Virus record (IMG/VR): IMGVR_UViG_3300046007_011553
Coordinates: 1-43,295 of that record
Source of the DNA: a virus
DNA: 43,295 nucleotides
Strand: one strand, 5' to 3'
Both the position numbers and the translations under genes were made by a program. Every line of letters begins with the position of its first letter. Within the stretch, counting starts at the first letter, position 1. Positions 11,705 to 17,883 of the stretch are shown one piece after another. The notes under the pieces were generated by a model. The model was not told where the DNA came from. It saw nothing but the letters and a program-made list of their open reading frames with translations, and did not search any database.

Positions 11705-11947
11705 ATGTATACTTTAGAAAGCAAGGCTGAAATGGACATGACTAACCTGCGATTCCCCCGTGAAGTGGAAAACCATGTGAAGAAATTCGGCGTTTCGTAT
11801 ATTGACGCGGTGATAGCGGTGTGTGAGCAATACGGAATAGAGCCACAAGTAGCCGCAAAGTTCCTCAACAAGCCCATCATTGAAAAAATCAAGGCTGAAG
11901 GGCAGGAACTAAACCTACTACCAAAAAAGACTCGTTTGCCTGTTTGA
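11705..11947 (+). CDS. 33: gp33-like late-transcription coactivator, 80 aa
   Basis: The 80-residue product matches the pattern of T4-like gp33 coactivators: a short N-terminus, RFPREVENHVKKFGVSYIDA, then VCEQYGIEPQVAAKFLNK, and a C-terminal LNLLPKK ending in a hydrophobic patch (RLPV). In T4, gp33 binds the RNA polymerase flap and links it to the sliding clamp for late transcription; the C-terminal hydrophobic tail touches the clamp. In T4, gene 33 lies close to gene 32, as here. The start is taken at ATG 11705; ATG 11732, preceded by AAGG, is a possible shorter start. No gp55 sigma gene is seen in this window. Confidence 0.7.
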   Translation: MYTLESKAEMDMTNLRFPREVENHVKKFGVSYIDAVIAVCEQYGIEPQVAAKFLNKPIIEKIKAEGQELNLLPKKTRLPV

Positions 11948-11950
11948 CGC

Positions 11951-11978
11951 TTGACAGCGGCAGGGTAGGCATTACACT
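11951..11978 (+). promoter_or_regulatory. Sigma-70-type promoter for gp32
   Basis: TTGACA (11951-11956), a 16-base spacer and TACACT (11973-11978). It lies just after the gp33 stop and gives an approximately 65-base leader for gp32. It fits early or middle expression of a replication protein. Confidence 0.75.
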
Positions 11979-11990
11979 CTACATACTGAT

Positions 11991-12007
11991 GGCAGGGCAG
12001 TCCTGCC
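11991..12007 (+). promoter_or_regulatory. Hairpin in the gp32 leader
   Basis: GGCAGG (11991-11996) and CCTGCC (12002-12007) with loop GCAGT, about 10-15 bases after the likely transcript start. T4 gp32 represses its own translation through a leader pseudoknot; this hairpin is the only clear leader structure here and is a candidate for that role (inference). Confidence 0.45.
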
Positions 12008-12049
12008 TATACATCAACACACAGCGTACACAACGTACAAGGAGACAAC

Positions 12050-12985
12050 ATGGGTTTCAATGACATGAAGAAGCAGTCCAAGACTGCGTATCAATCGCTC
12101 GCGTCCGAGATGGAGAAGATGACCAAGCGTTCAGAGTCCTACAAGGACGACCGCCTGTGGCGAGCAGAGACAGACAAGACAGGCAACGGCTACGCGGAGA
12201 TCCGTTTCCTCCCCGCACCAGACGGTGAGGATCTGCCGTGGGCGCGCATTTGGCATCACGGGTTCCGTGGTCCGGGCGGGTGGTATATTGAGAACTCCCT
12301 CACCACCATCGGGCTGAAGGATCCTGTTTCGGAGATGAACAACGTGCTGTGGAACAGCGGTTCGGATTCGGACAAGGCAATTGCCCGTGACCGCAAGCGC
12401 AAACTGTCGTACATTTCCAATATTCTCGTCGTGAGCGACCCCAAGCACCCCGAGAACGAGGGCAAGGTGTTCCTGTTCAAGTACGGCAAGAAGATCTTTG
12501 AGAAGATTCAGGGTGCAATGAACCCCGAGTTCCAGGACGAGAAGCCCATGAATCCGTTTGACTTTTGGACGGGCGCGAACTTCAAGTTGAAGATTCGTCA
12601 GGTGGACGGCTACGCAAACTACGAGAAGAGCGAGTTTGCTGCTCCGTCCGCGCTCTTGGGTGGCGACGATGCCGCGCTTGAGAAGTTGTGGAAGACGCAG
12701 TATTCCCTGAAGGAGTTCACGGATCCCAAGTCGTTCAAGACGTATGATGAGTTGAAGGCTCGTCTGCAAATGGTGCTTGGCGACGATATCCGTGCGGTGG
12801 CTACGGAGTCAACCGCAAAGGGTGGTGCGGAGCGTGCGTCGTTTGACGATGAGGAGGACACTGCTCCTCCTGCTCGCAAGCCTGCTCCTGCTCCTGCGGC
12901 ACGGAAGCCTGCTCCAAAGGTGGAGGAGGACGAGGACACCACCAGCGCACTCTCGTATTTTGAGAAGTTGGCAAGCGACGAGTGA
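12050..12985 (+). CDS. 32: Single-stranded DNA-binding protein gp32, 311 aa
   Basis: ATG 12050 follows AAGGAG. The N-terminal basic segment (MKKQSKTAYQSLASEMEKMT) contains the LAST-type motif used for cooperative binding. The core matches T4 gp32: GYAEIRFLPAP, then HHGFRG...WYIENSLTTIGLKDP, RKRKLSYISNILVVSDP, and NEGKVFLFKYGKKIF. The acidic C-terminal tail (Pro/Ala-rich linker, then EEDEDTTSALSYFEKLASDE) is the partner-binding end for replication and recombination proteins. T4 gp32 holds a zinc ion with three Cys and a His. Here the protein has no Cys at all: the region that should read CPxC is DPVSEMN. It therefore folds without that zinc. Confidence 0.93.
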   Translation: MGFNDMKKQSKTAYQSLASEMEKMTKRSESYKDDRLWRAETDKTGNGYAEIRFLPAPDGEDLPWARIWHHGFRGPGGWYIENSLTTIGLKDPVSEMNNVLWNSGSDSDKAIARDRKRKLSYISNILVVSDPKHPENEGKVFLFKYGKKIFEKIQGAMNPEFQDEKPMNPFDFWTGANFKLKIRQVDGYANYEKSEFAAPSALLGGDDAALEKLWKTQYSLKEFTDPKSFKTYDELKARLQMVLGDDIRAVATESTAKGGAERASFDDEEDTAPPARKPAPAPAARKPAPKVEEDEDTTSALSYFEKLASDE

Positions 12986-12987
12986 TT

Positions 12988-12999
12988 TAGGAATACCTA
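12988..12999 (+). repeat. 12-bp direct repeat, right copy (TAGGAATACCTA)
   Basis: An exact copy of 11688-11699, placed directly after the gp32 stop codon and before the terminator, exactly 1300 bases from the left copy. Confidence 0.6.
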
Positions 13000-13008
13000 C
13001 CCCTTGCG

Positions 13009-13036
13009 AAAAGAGGCACCTTCGGGTGCCTCTTTT
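13009..13036 (+). terminator. Bidirectional terminator between gp32 and tape measure
   Basis: AAAAGAGGCACC (13009-13020), TTCG loop, GGTGCCTCTTTT (13025-13036): a perfect 12-bp stem with a UUCG tetraloop and T/A tracts on both sides. It serves the convergent gp32 (+) and tape measure (-) genes. Confidence 0.92.
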
Positions 13037-13040
13037 TGTT

Positions 13041-15179
13041 TTAGAATGAGGAGTGGATCATCCTTTGAGCCTCTTTTATCGTTGGCTCGTTATTGCGGAT
13101 TCTCAAGTCGTCGTTGAAGTTGTTCGTGGTGTTGTTGATTTTTGTGTTCACAGATGAGTTATTTGAGATTGGAGCAGCCGTTGGTGCCGCAGCAGCAGCC
13201 TTTGCTTCGCTCAATGCACCCATTTCTGCATTGTAGGAACCAACCATCTTGCCAACATTTGTGTTTGGTGTGGCAGGGGCAACTATTTCGCCGCTCACTT
13301 CGGTTGCAGACGCTTCGCCACCCATGCCCTTTGCTCCCGCTGCGGTATTTACTGCTGCACCCATTTCACCCACAGCACCTTCAGCAGCCTTTGATTCTTT
13401 TTGATCTTCTGCACCACCGATCTCAAGAAGAGAACCCACACCTGGAATAGATGAAACCATGTCATATATTCCTCTACCGCCTATTGCATCGGCAAGAAGT
13501 TCAGCAATTTTTCCACCTGCCCATGATCCGCCGAGTGTTCCTACTAGTGTTCCAAATCCAGGTACAGGAATGAGAGAACCTAGCAGACCACCACCGATAG
13601 AACCTAGAACTTCACCTACTGTTCCTACAAGCGTTCTTCCTATTCTTTCTTTTTTCTCATCTGGCGATAGTTCGGGATCGTTCTTTATTCCAGCAATATC
13701 AAATGCACCCATTGCTCCAGATATGAGAGCACCCAGCCCAGGAAGAGACACTATGCTCTTGACTATTTTTCCTGCTCCAGATTTTACTGCGGGTCCGAGT
13801 GCTTTTACAGGATTAAGTCCACTCACCGCTCCAGAAACCGAACCCCATGCCTTGCTTAACCATCCGCTTGCTTTGGTAGCCATTCCTGCGCCTGCTTTAA
13901 TAGCAGATGATCCTACAGACTTAACTGCTCCAACTGCTTTGGAGCCAAGGTTAGTAGTTGTTTTTGCCATAGCCGAAACGTCTTTAAAAAGAGAGGTGGT
14001 CTTGAAGGCACCTAGAGCCTTGCTCCCAAGTTTGCCCAATCCCCCTATCGCAGATCTTCCTGCTCCACCAACACGAGTCATCAATCCACCCATTGCTTTT
14101 GTTGGCAGCAGATTCATCAGACCACCCGGACCAAGCATACTGGCGATTGAAGAAAGTATGCCGCCACCTCCTGCTTTTTCTGCCGCGCCAGCAGGGGCAG
14201 ATGACCGAGCGACATTTCCAAGTTTCTTCATACCTTCCAATTCCGACTCGCGTGCTGCCAATTCATCAGTAGAAGGACCGAAGCGATCAACGAGAAGTTC
14301 GCGTATCTTGCGAACCTCTGCGTGTATTTCTCCCAACACCCCACCGCCGCCTTCCATTCCCTTCAACAAACCAGGAATTTTGGACGCTGGAGATCCTCCA
14401 AGGCTTGCCGCTGCTCCTTCTCCCTTTTGCTTTTCGGAAGACAGCGCACCAAAAACCTTGCTGCCTCCACTACCGAGTGCCTTCTGCTGAAGAAGAGTGC
14501 CAGAGTAGCCTTCTAATGATTCTTTAGCCTCGCGTTTTTGCTGTAAGAATTCTGATACAAGACCGCCAACTATTGGTATTTTGGAAGCCAATCTTTCGGG
14601 AATTCGCTTTTTGAAGTCCATTGCCTTGTCTTTCACAAATTCTCTGAAAGACGTTTGCTTTTTAAGTTGCTCTTCAACAGGCGCAATTACCCTGTTTAGT
14701 TCTTTTGCTATTTCAGACTGCGACCCCTGAGTCTTTTGAGCCATATCACGTATGAACTTCAGTTTTTCGTAAATGACAGCCGCTTCAGCATTAGATGCTG
14801 TCAGGGTGTCATCCGCTAACTGCACTGTTTCTTTGAAGAGGGTTCTTGCTGCTCTTCCTGCGGGATCGTCTACTTTAAATTTTGATGCGTTGGATTCAAT
14901 GTAATCAAGCAACTGCTGTCGTATGCTTATTTTGCTGTCAATGCCAAGAACTATTCTGTCCAAGGCTCCTGTGGAAAATCCCATCTCTTGGCGTTGCTGA
15001 ATGATAGAACGCAGGAAATCAACTTGATTTTCCATTACTGCTGTTGTGGCAGCGGATGGAACTGCTGCTGGTGCGGTTTTTTGAACAGGCAAGAACCTTC
15101 CACCTGGACCGCGTTTTCGCGAGGCAGCAAGATGCTGATGTAGGGTTTTACCCTTGGGTGTTCGTTTGCCTTTTGCCAT
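13041..15179 (-). CDS. 29: Tail tape measure protein (gp29-like), 712 aa
   Basis: ATG 15179 has AGGGAA upstream. The 712-residue protein has a basic N-terminus, a long helical region (about residues 50-230, heptad-like), an extended Gly/Ala/Ser-rich hydrophobic stretch (about 330-580: SKALGAFKTTS, AGMATKASGWLSKAWGSVSG, GEVLGSIGGGLLGSLIPVPG) with membrane-like segments, and an Asn-rich C-terminus (SVNTKINNTTNNFNDD). This is the layout of a tape measure, which fixes tail length and is ejected into the cell envelope. T4 gp29 is about 590 residues. Its place directly after the gp26/gp51 pair, with gp54, gp48 and gp27 nearby, supports the call. Confidence 0.85.
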   Translation of the reverse strand: MAKGKRTPKGKTLHQHLAASRKRGPGGRFLPVQKTAPAAVPSAATTAVMENQVDFLRSIIQQRQEMGFSTGALDRIVLGIDSKISIRQQLLDYIESNASKFKVDDPAGRAARTLFKETVQLADDTLTASNAEAAVIYEKLKFIRDMAQKTQGSQSEIAKELNRVIAPVEEQLKKQTSFREFVKDKAMDFKKRIPERLASKIPIVGGLVSEFLQQKREAKESLEGYSGTLLQQKALGSGGSKVFGALSSEKQKGEGAAASLGGSPASKIPGLLKGMEGGGGVLGEIHAEVRKIRELLVDRFGPSTDELAARESELEGMKKLGNVARSSAPAGAAEKAGGGGILSSIASMLGPGGLMNLLPTKAMGGLMTRVGGAGRSAIGGLGKLGSKALGAFKTTSLFKDVSAMAKTTTNLGSKAVGAVKSVGSSAIKAGAGMATKASGWLSKAWGSVSGAVSGLNPVKALGPAVKSGAGKIVKSIVSLPGLGALISGAMGAFDIAGIKNDPELSPDEKKERIGRTLVGTVGEVLGSIGGGLLGSLIPVPGFGTLVGTLGGSWAGGKIAELLADAIGGRGIYDMVSSIPGVGSLLEIGGAEDQKESKAAEGAVGEMGAAVNTAAGAKGMGGEASATEVSGEIVAPATPNTNVGKMVGSYNAEMGALSEAKAAAAAPTAAPISNNSSVNTKINNTTNNFNDDLRIRNNEPTIKEAQRMIHSSF

Positions 15180-15210
15180 GCTGTTCCCTATTAGTCATGG
15201 TGTATAGTGG

Positions 15211-15399
15211 TCACAGTGGCTTGCGATTTGATACCTTTTCCCGTTCCTTTTTTAAATGCTGTATGAGCATTTGTATGTATACCTCTCGCTCCCAAGGTAT
15301 CATGCCTTCTATTTCTGAAAGCGAGTATCCGTGGTTCTGCATGAGGCTGAAGTTCAGTTGGTAGTATGCCCCCAAGTCATTGTGACAGAGGGCTATGGA
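15211..15399 (-). CDS. 51: gp51-like hub assembly factor, expressed by -1 frameshift from gp26
   Basis: The frame encodes a short gp51-type domain (AYYQLNFSLMQNHGYSLSEI, then EGMIPWEREVYIQMLIQHLK), with the conserved MIPWERE motif. In T4, gp51 is needed for assembly of the baseplate hub. The frame is open upstream to a GTG at 15456, but no ribosome site precedes that codon or the TTG at 15375. Instead it continues gp26 in the -1 frame from the slippery T-TTT-TTT at 15405-15399. Entry after the slip adds 62 residues (SIALCHNDLG...) to gp26. Independent initiation at TTG 15375 remains possible. Confidence 0.75.
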   Translation of the reverse strand, partial: SIALCHNDLGAYYQLNFSLMQNHGYSLSEIEGMIPWEREVYIQMLIQHLKKEREKVSNRKPL

Positions 15400-15405
15400 A
15401 AAAAA
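15368..15405 (-). promoter_or_regulatory. Programmed -1 ribosomal frameshift signal
   Basis: On the - strand the gp26 codons GAT TTT TTT CCA TAG contain a perfect X-XXY-YYZ heptamer, T-TTT-TTT (15405-15399), in the correct frame. A 5-base spacer (CCATA) follows, then a hairpin from 15393 to 15368: GCCCTC and TGTCA pair with TGAC and GGGGGC around loop CAA, about ten pairs with a small internal loop. Slippery site, spacer and stem all match the standard layout. Confidence 0.8.
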
Positions 15406-16103
15406 TCTGATACGCTGCTCAACTCCGTGTTTACCATGTGTTTGCACGACGGACACGTAAATTTGAATGAATACCGCAGTTCAGGTGTGGACTGCACAAA
15501 TTCCATCATCTTTGCAAACTGATCTGGTAGCAGGTTATCTACAAACTCTCCCAATTGCTTTGGATCAATCTCACTTGTAGGATGAACTTGGTCATCAAGA
15601 ATCACCGACTCAATGCACTTTCTTGCCAAGTCAAATGCAATTTCTACTTCGCTCTTGTTGTAGTCAAAATCATGAATAGACGGGTAGCGCATCACCAACG
15701 CCAAGTTATCCGATAGTTTGATTGTGTCGTCTATCTTTGGCTTGTCTGCATTTGTAACGGCGATGTCGTCCAATTTGATTTTTATGGTCGTGGTGGTTTT
15801 GCAGTTGGAACACACCACTTGGGGCTTTACTTCTTCACCAACAGACTTAGCCCGTATTTGCAGGAATGCGTATTCTGCATCAGCAGAGCAGAGTTTCTTG
15901 GTGTCAAGAGCGTCGTTGGTGCACGCTAAAATCACATTTCTCATGGCATTGTTGATGCCGTTGATGTCCTTTGTCTGTAGTGCCATGAGAAGAATCTTTT
16001 CCTCTCGCACCACAAAAGGTCTAAACTTGCAAGTAATTTTTGATACTGGAAGGGTAAATGTGTATTGTGGAAGGGCAGCAGCCTGTAAATTCAGTGTGGT
16101 CAT
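15393..16103 (-). CDS. 26: Baseplate hub protein gp26-like, 236 aa
   Basis: ATG 16103 is chosen because AAAAGGAA precedes it; the TTG at 16118 has no ribosome site. The 236-residue product carries the T4 gp26 family pattern: FTLPVSKITCKFRPFVVREE with KILLMALQTK, then EYAFLQIRAKSVGEE, then NLALVMRYPS. Four cysteines, C98-x2-C101 (CSNC) and C217-x2-C220 (CPSC), form a likely zinc ribbon. gp26 is essential for hub assembly in T4. Its last codons contain the frameshift heptamer, so two products are expected: gp26 alone and a gp26-gp51 fusion. A late promoter lies upstream at 16138-16131. Confidence 0.85.
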   Translation of the reverse strand: MTTLNLQAAALPQYTFTLPVSKITCKFRPFVVREEKILLMALQTKDINGINNAMRNVILACTNDALDTKKLCSADAEYAFLQIRAKSVGEEVKPQVVCSNCKTTTTIKIKLDDIAVTNADKPKIDDTIKLSDNLALVMRYPSIHDFDYNKSEVEIAFDLARKCIESVILDDQVHPTSEIDPKQLGEFVDNLLPDQFAKMMEFVQSTPELRYSFKFTCPSCKHMVNTELSSVSDFFP

Positions 16104-16130
16104 AGTGTTCCTTTTCAAACGAATATCAAG

Positions 16131-16138
16131 TATTTATG
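16131..16138 (-). promoter_or_regulatory. Candidate late promoter for gp26 (CATAAATA, - strand)
   Basis: Read on the - strand the sequence is CATAAATA, 27 bases before the gp26 ATG at 16103. It sits directly after the stop codon of the gp54 gene. The same octamer occurs at 373 and 2564 on the + strand. Confidence 0.5.
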
Positions 16139-16822
16139 TCACCCTCCAAGCATTCCGTTCAGGGTTCCATCGGGACCAATTCGGTCTATCCCACCGCCTG
16201 CCCGTGGAACGAATCGCTGAATGCTTGCATTACCTGAAGGCTGTGATGGGGGGTTTTCACCGCCCCTTGGTCGGTTTCCAAAATATGTGGGTGTGTATTT
16301 TCTGAAAGACAGGGTAACGTCTTGGCGCATGAACTCGTTGTCCTTGTCGTAGCCCACCTGCAAGTCTCCGATAGCCTTTGGATATACCTCTTCCAACGTG
16401 AAGGTATACAACCCTTGGTCTTGACGATTTAGAACGTCAACATCCACAATGGTGGTGTAATCGTTGTAAAACCCCATCTTGTAGTTGTAGATGCTTGATA
16501 CTCCACCCATCCATTCCTCAAAAAACTTGCGTTCGCGGAGATCCTCTGAAAGAATGACCGAAAGCGTCACCTCACCACTATAGATCTGCTCATACGGCAT
16601 ATTTCGTGCAGGACCGTATAGCCTGAATGGTGTGGTTGAGAATGCTCGTCCAGGAATGGTGATGGAATCGCACCGTACCGCAAGAGATCTCATCAATCCA
16701 AAACGCGCAGTGCCCATGAAACGTGGGGTGTAAATCGCTACTTCGTAGCGGTTGCTGTACGCAAGTCCAGAAGACTGAATCTCCTGAACTAGTTCGTTTA
16801 TGTTTGCTGGTCTGTATGCCAT
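16139..16822 (-). CDS. 54: Baseplate tail-tube initiator gp54-like (tail tube family), 227 aa
   Basis: ATG 16822 has AAGGTAAGGA upstream and starts 3 bases after the previous stop. The sequence shows the T4 tube-protein family pattern: SNRYEVAIYTP, LAVRCDSITIPGRAFSTTPF, YGPARNMPYEQIYSGEVTLS, then DLRERKFFEEWMGG. Both gp19 (tube) and gp54 (tube initiator) share it. Because it lies with the hub genes and not with a sheath gene, gp54 is the better choice. The last 35 residues are Gly/Pro-rich and probably flexible. gp54 caps gp48 and starts tube growth around the tape measure. Confidence 0.75.
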   Translation of the reverse strand: MAYRPANINELVQEIQSSGLAYSNRYEVAIYTPRFMGTARFGLMRSLAVRCDSITIPGRAFSTTPFRLYGPARNMPYEQIYSGEVTLSVILSEDLRERKFFEEWMGGVSSIYNYKMGFYNDYTTIVDVDVLNRQDQGLYTFTLEEVYPKAIGDLQVGYDKDNEFMRQDVTLSFRKYTPTYFGNRPRGGENPPSQPSGNASIQRFVPRAGGGIDRIGPDGTLNGMLGG

Positions 16823-16825
16823 TCC

Positions 16826-17413
16826 TTACCTTTGCTTGATTGCTTTCTTATACGAGTCTCTGAATATAGTAATTGGTCTTGCTTTTTCTATTCTCATGGT
16901 GTTTGACTGCACCATTTCCTCCCATAGTTCAAATGGAACCACTATTGGTCTTCGTTTCATGCCTTTCCATGAGTATGCCCTGTAGCAAGGTCTAAAAAAT
17001 TTGAACTGCCGTCGCGCTTTTAGTCGGTCGTAACTTACACGCAACCGTGTTCTCCACTCTTCGGATGCGCGTATGGCAGGCAATCCTCGCATTATGACAT
17101 CAAAAAGGAATTGGCGGTGAATTGGATCAATATAGTGGACGTTTACTCCAGAAAACCCCCCTCTGTAAGTTTCTGTGACAAGCACAAGAGGATACTTGTC
17201 GTAGTATGTATTTCTTTCTTTAAAAGTTTCGTTTTGGGGTTTGTATTTAAAAAACACTAGTTGACCCTGAAACACTCTGGTCGGTATTGATAGTTTGTTT
17301 GCAGCGTTCATCAACTTGAGGAATTCAATGTATGTTTGGTCTGTTCCCCCTAAAACGGTAGTGGTTTCCTCTAGTATTTCTTTTAGTTCGTTTTTTATAT
17401 TGTCGGGGGTCAT
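16826..17413 (-). CDS. T4-like phage conserved protein next to gp4, 195 aa
   Basis: ATG 17413 overlaps the gp4 stop in an ATGA junction, so it is coupled to gp4. The protein has a conserved-looking block YYDKYPLVLVTETYRGGFSG followed by VNVHYIDPIHRQFLFDV, and a basic C-terminal half (RRQFKFFRPCYRAYSWKGMK). I have seen the YYDxxPLVL...GxNxHY pattern in T4-like phages, usually without a named role. Location between head-completion gp4 and tube-initiator gp54 suggests a virion assembly protein. No enzyme motif is visible. Confidence 0.7.
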   Translation of the reverse strand: MTPDNIKNELKEILEETTTVLGGTDQTYIEFLKLMNAANKLSIPTRVFQGQLVFFKYKPQNETFKERNTYYDKYPLVLVTETYRGGFSGVNVHYIDPIHRQFLFDVIMRGLPAIRASEEWRTRLRVSYDRLKARRQFKFFRPCYRAYSWKGMKRRPIVVPFELWEEMVQSNTMRIEKARPITIFRDSYKKAIKQR

Positions 17414-17850
17414 GGCTTCTTTCTGAATAAGTGGTCTTCTGTGAGTATCTTAAACTCCCATCCCTGTGCTTCGCTCACCTTCTTAGCCGCTTCCCACTTT
17501 GCCGTATTGACTGCCCATGTCTTTACTTCGTTGATGTAGGCTCGGGTGACGCGTGATCGCTTTTCAGGTGCGCTGCACTGCTTCTTGGGCTTAATCTCTA
17601 TGAGCCAAGTCTTGATTCCTTCGGGGGTCTTGATTTCAATTAGAAAATCAGCGTAGTATCGGTGGGGCTTTCGGTCTACAGGACTGATGTATGGGATGGC
17701 AATCTCTTCCGATGCCCATCTCAGCACGTTGGGGCTGGTGTCACAGTATTTCATGAAACGCCGCTCCCACATACTCCTGTACGTGATTTTTGTGGGATCG
17801 CCCATGTATTTGGACGAGTTTTGCGGTCTAAAAAATCCCTTGTATGCCAT
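17410..17850 (-). CDS. 4: Head completion protein gp4 (TnsA-like nuclease fold), 146 aa
   Basis: The 146 residues match the T4 gp4 (also called gp50) family: YRSMWERRFMKYCD (residues 24-37), WASEEIAIPY, then RYYADFLIEI and TWLIEIKPKKQ. E29, E48, D68 and the ExK pair E85-x-K87 line up as a TnsA/restriction-type catalytic set. In T4, gp4 is needed to finish heads so tails can attach. Start ATG 17850. It is divergent from gp48 with only 33 bases between the two starts, so both promoters and ribosome sites share that gap. Confidence 0.88.
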   Translation of the reverse strand: MAYKGFFRPQNSSKYMGDPTKITYRSMWERRFMKYCDTSPNVLRWASEEIAIPYISPVDRKPHRYYADFLIEIKTPEGIKTWLIEIKPKKQCSAPEKRSRVTRAYINEVKTWAVNTAKWEAAKKVSEAQGWEFKILTEDHLFRKKP

Positions 17851-17883
17851 TATAGATATGTAGAAGCCTCCCGAGGAAAATAA

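Noticed and set aside
13459-14490. Long 343-codon + strand frame opposite the tape measure gene
   Set aside because: It is a mirror of Gly/Ala-rich codons of the tape measure gene, very rich in Pro and Ser, with no ribosome site or family pattern.
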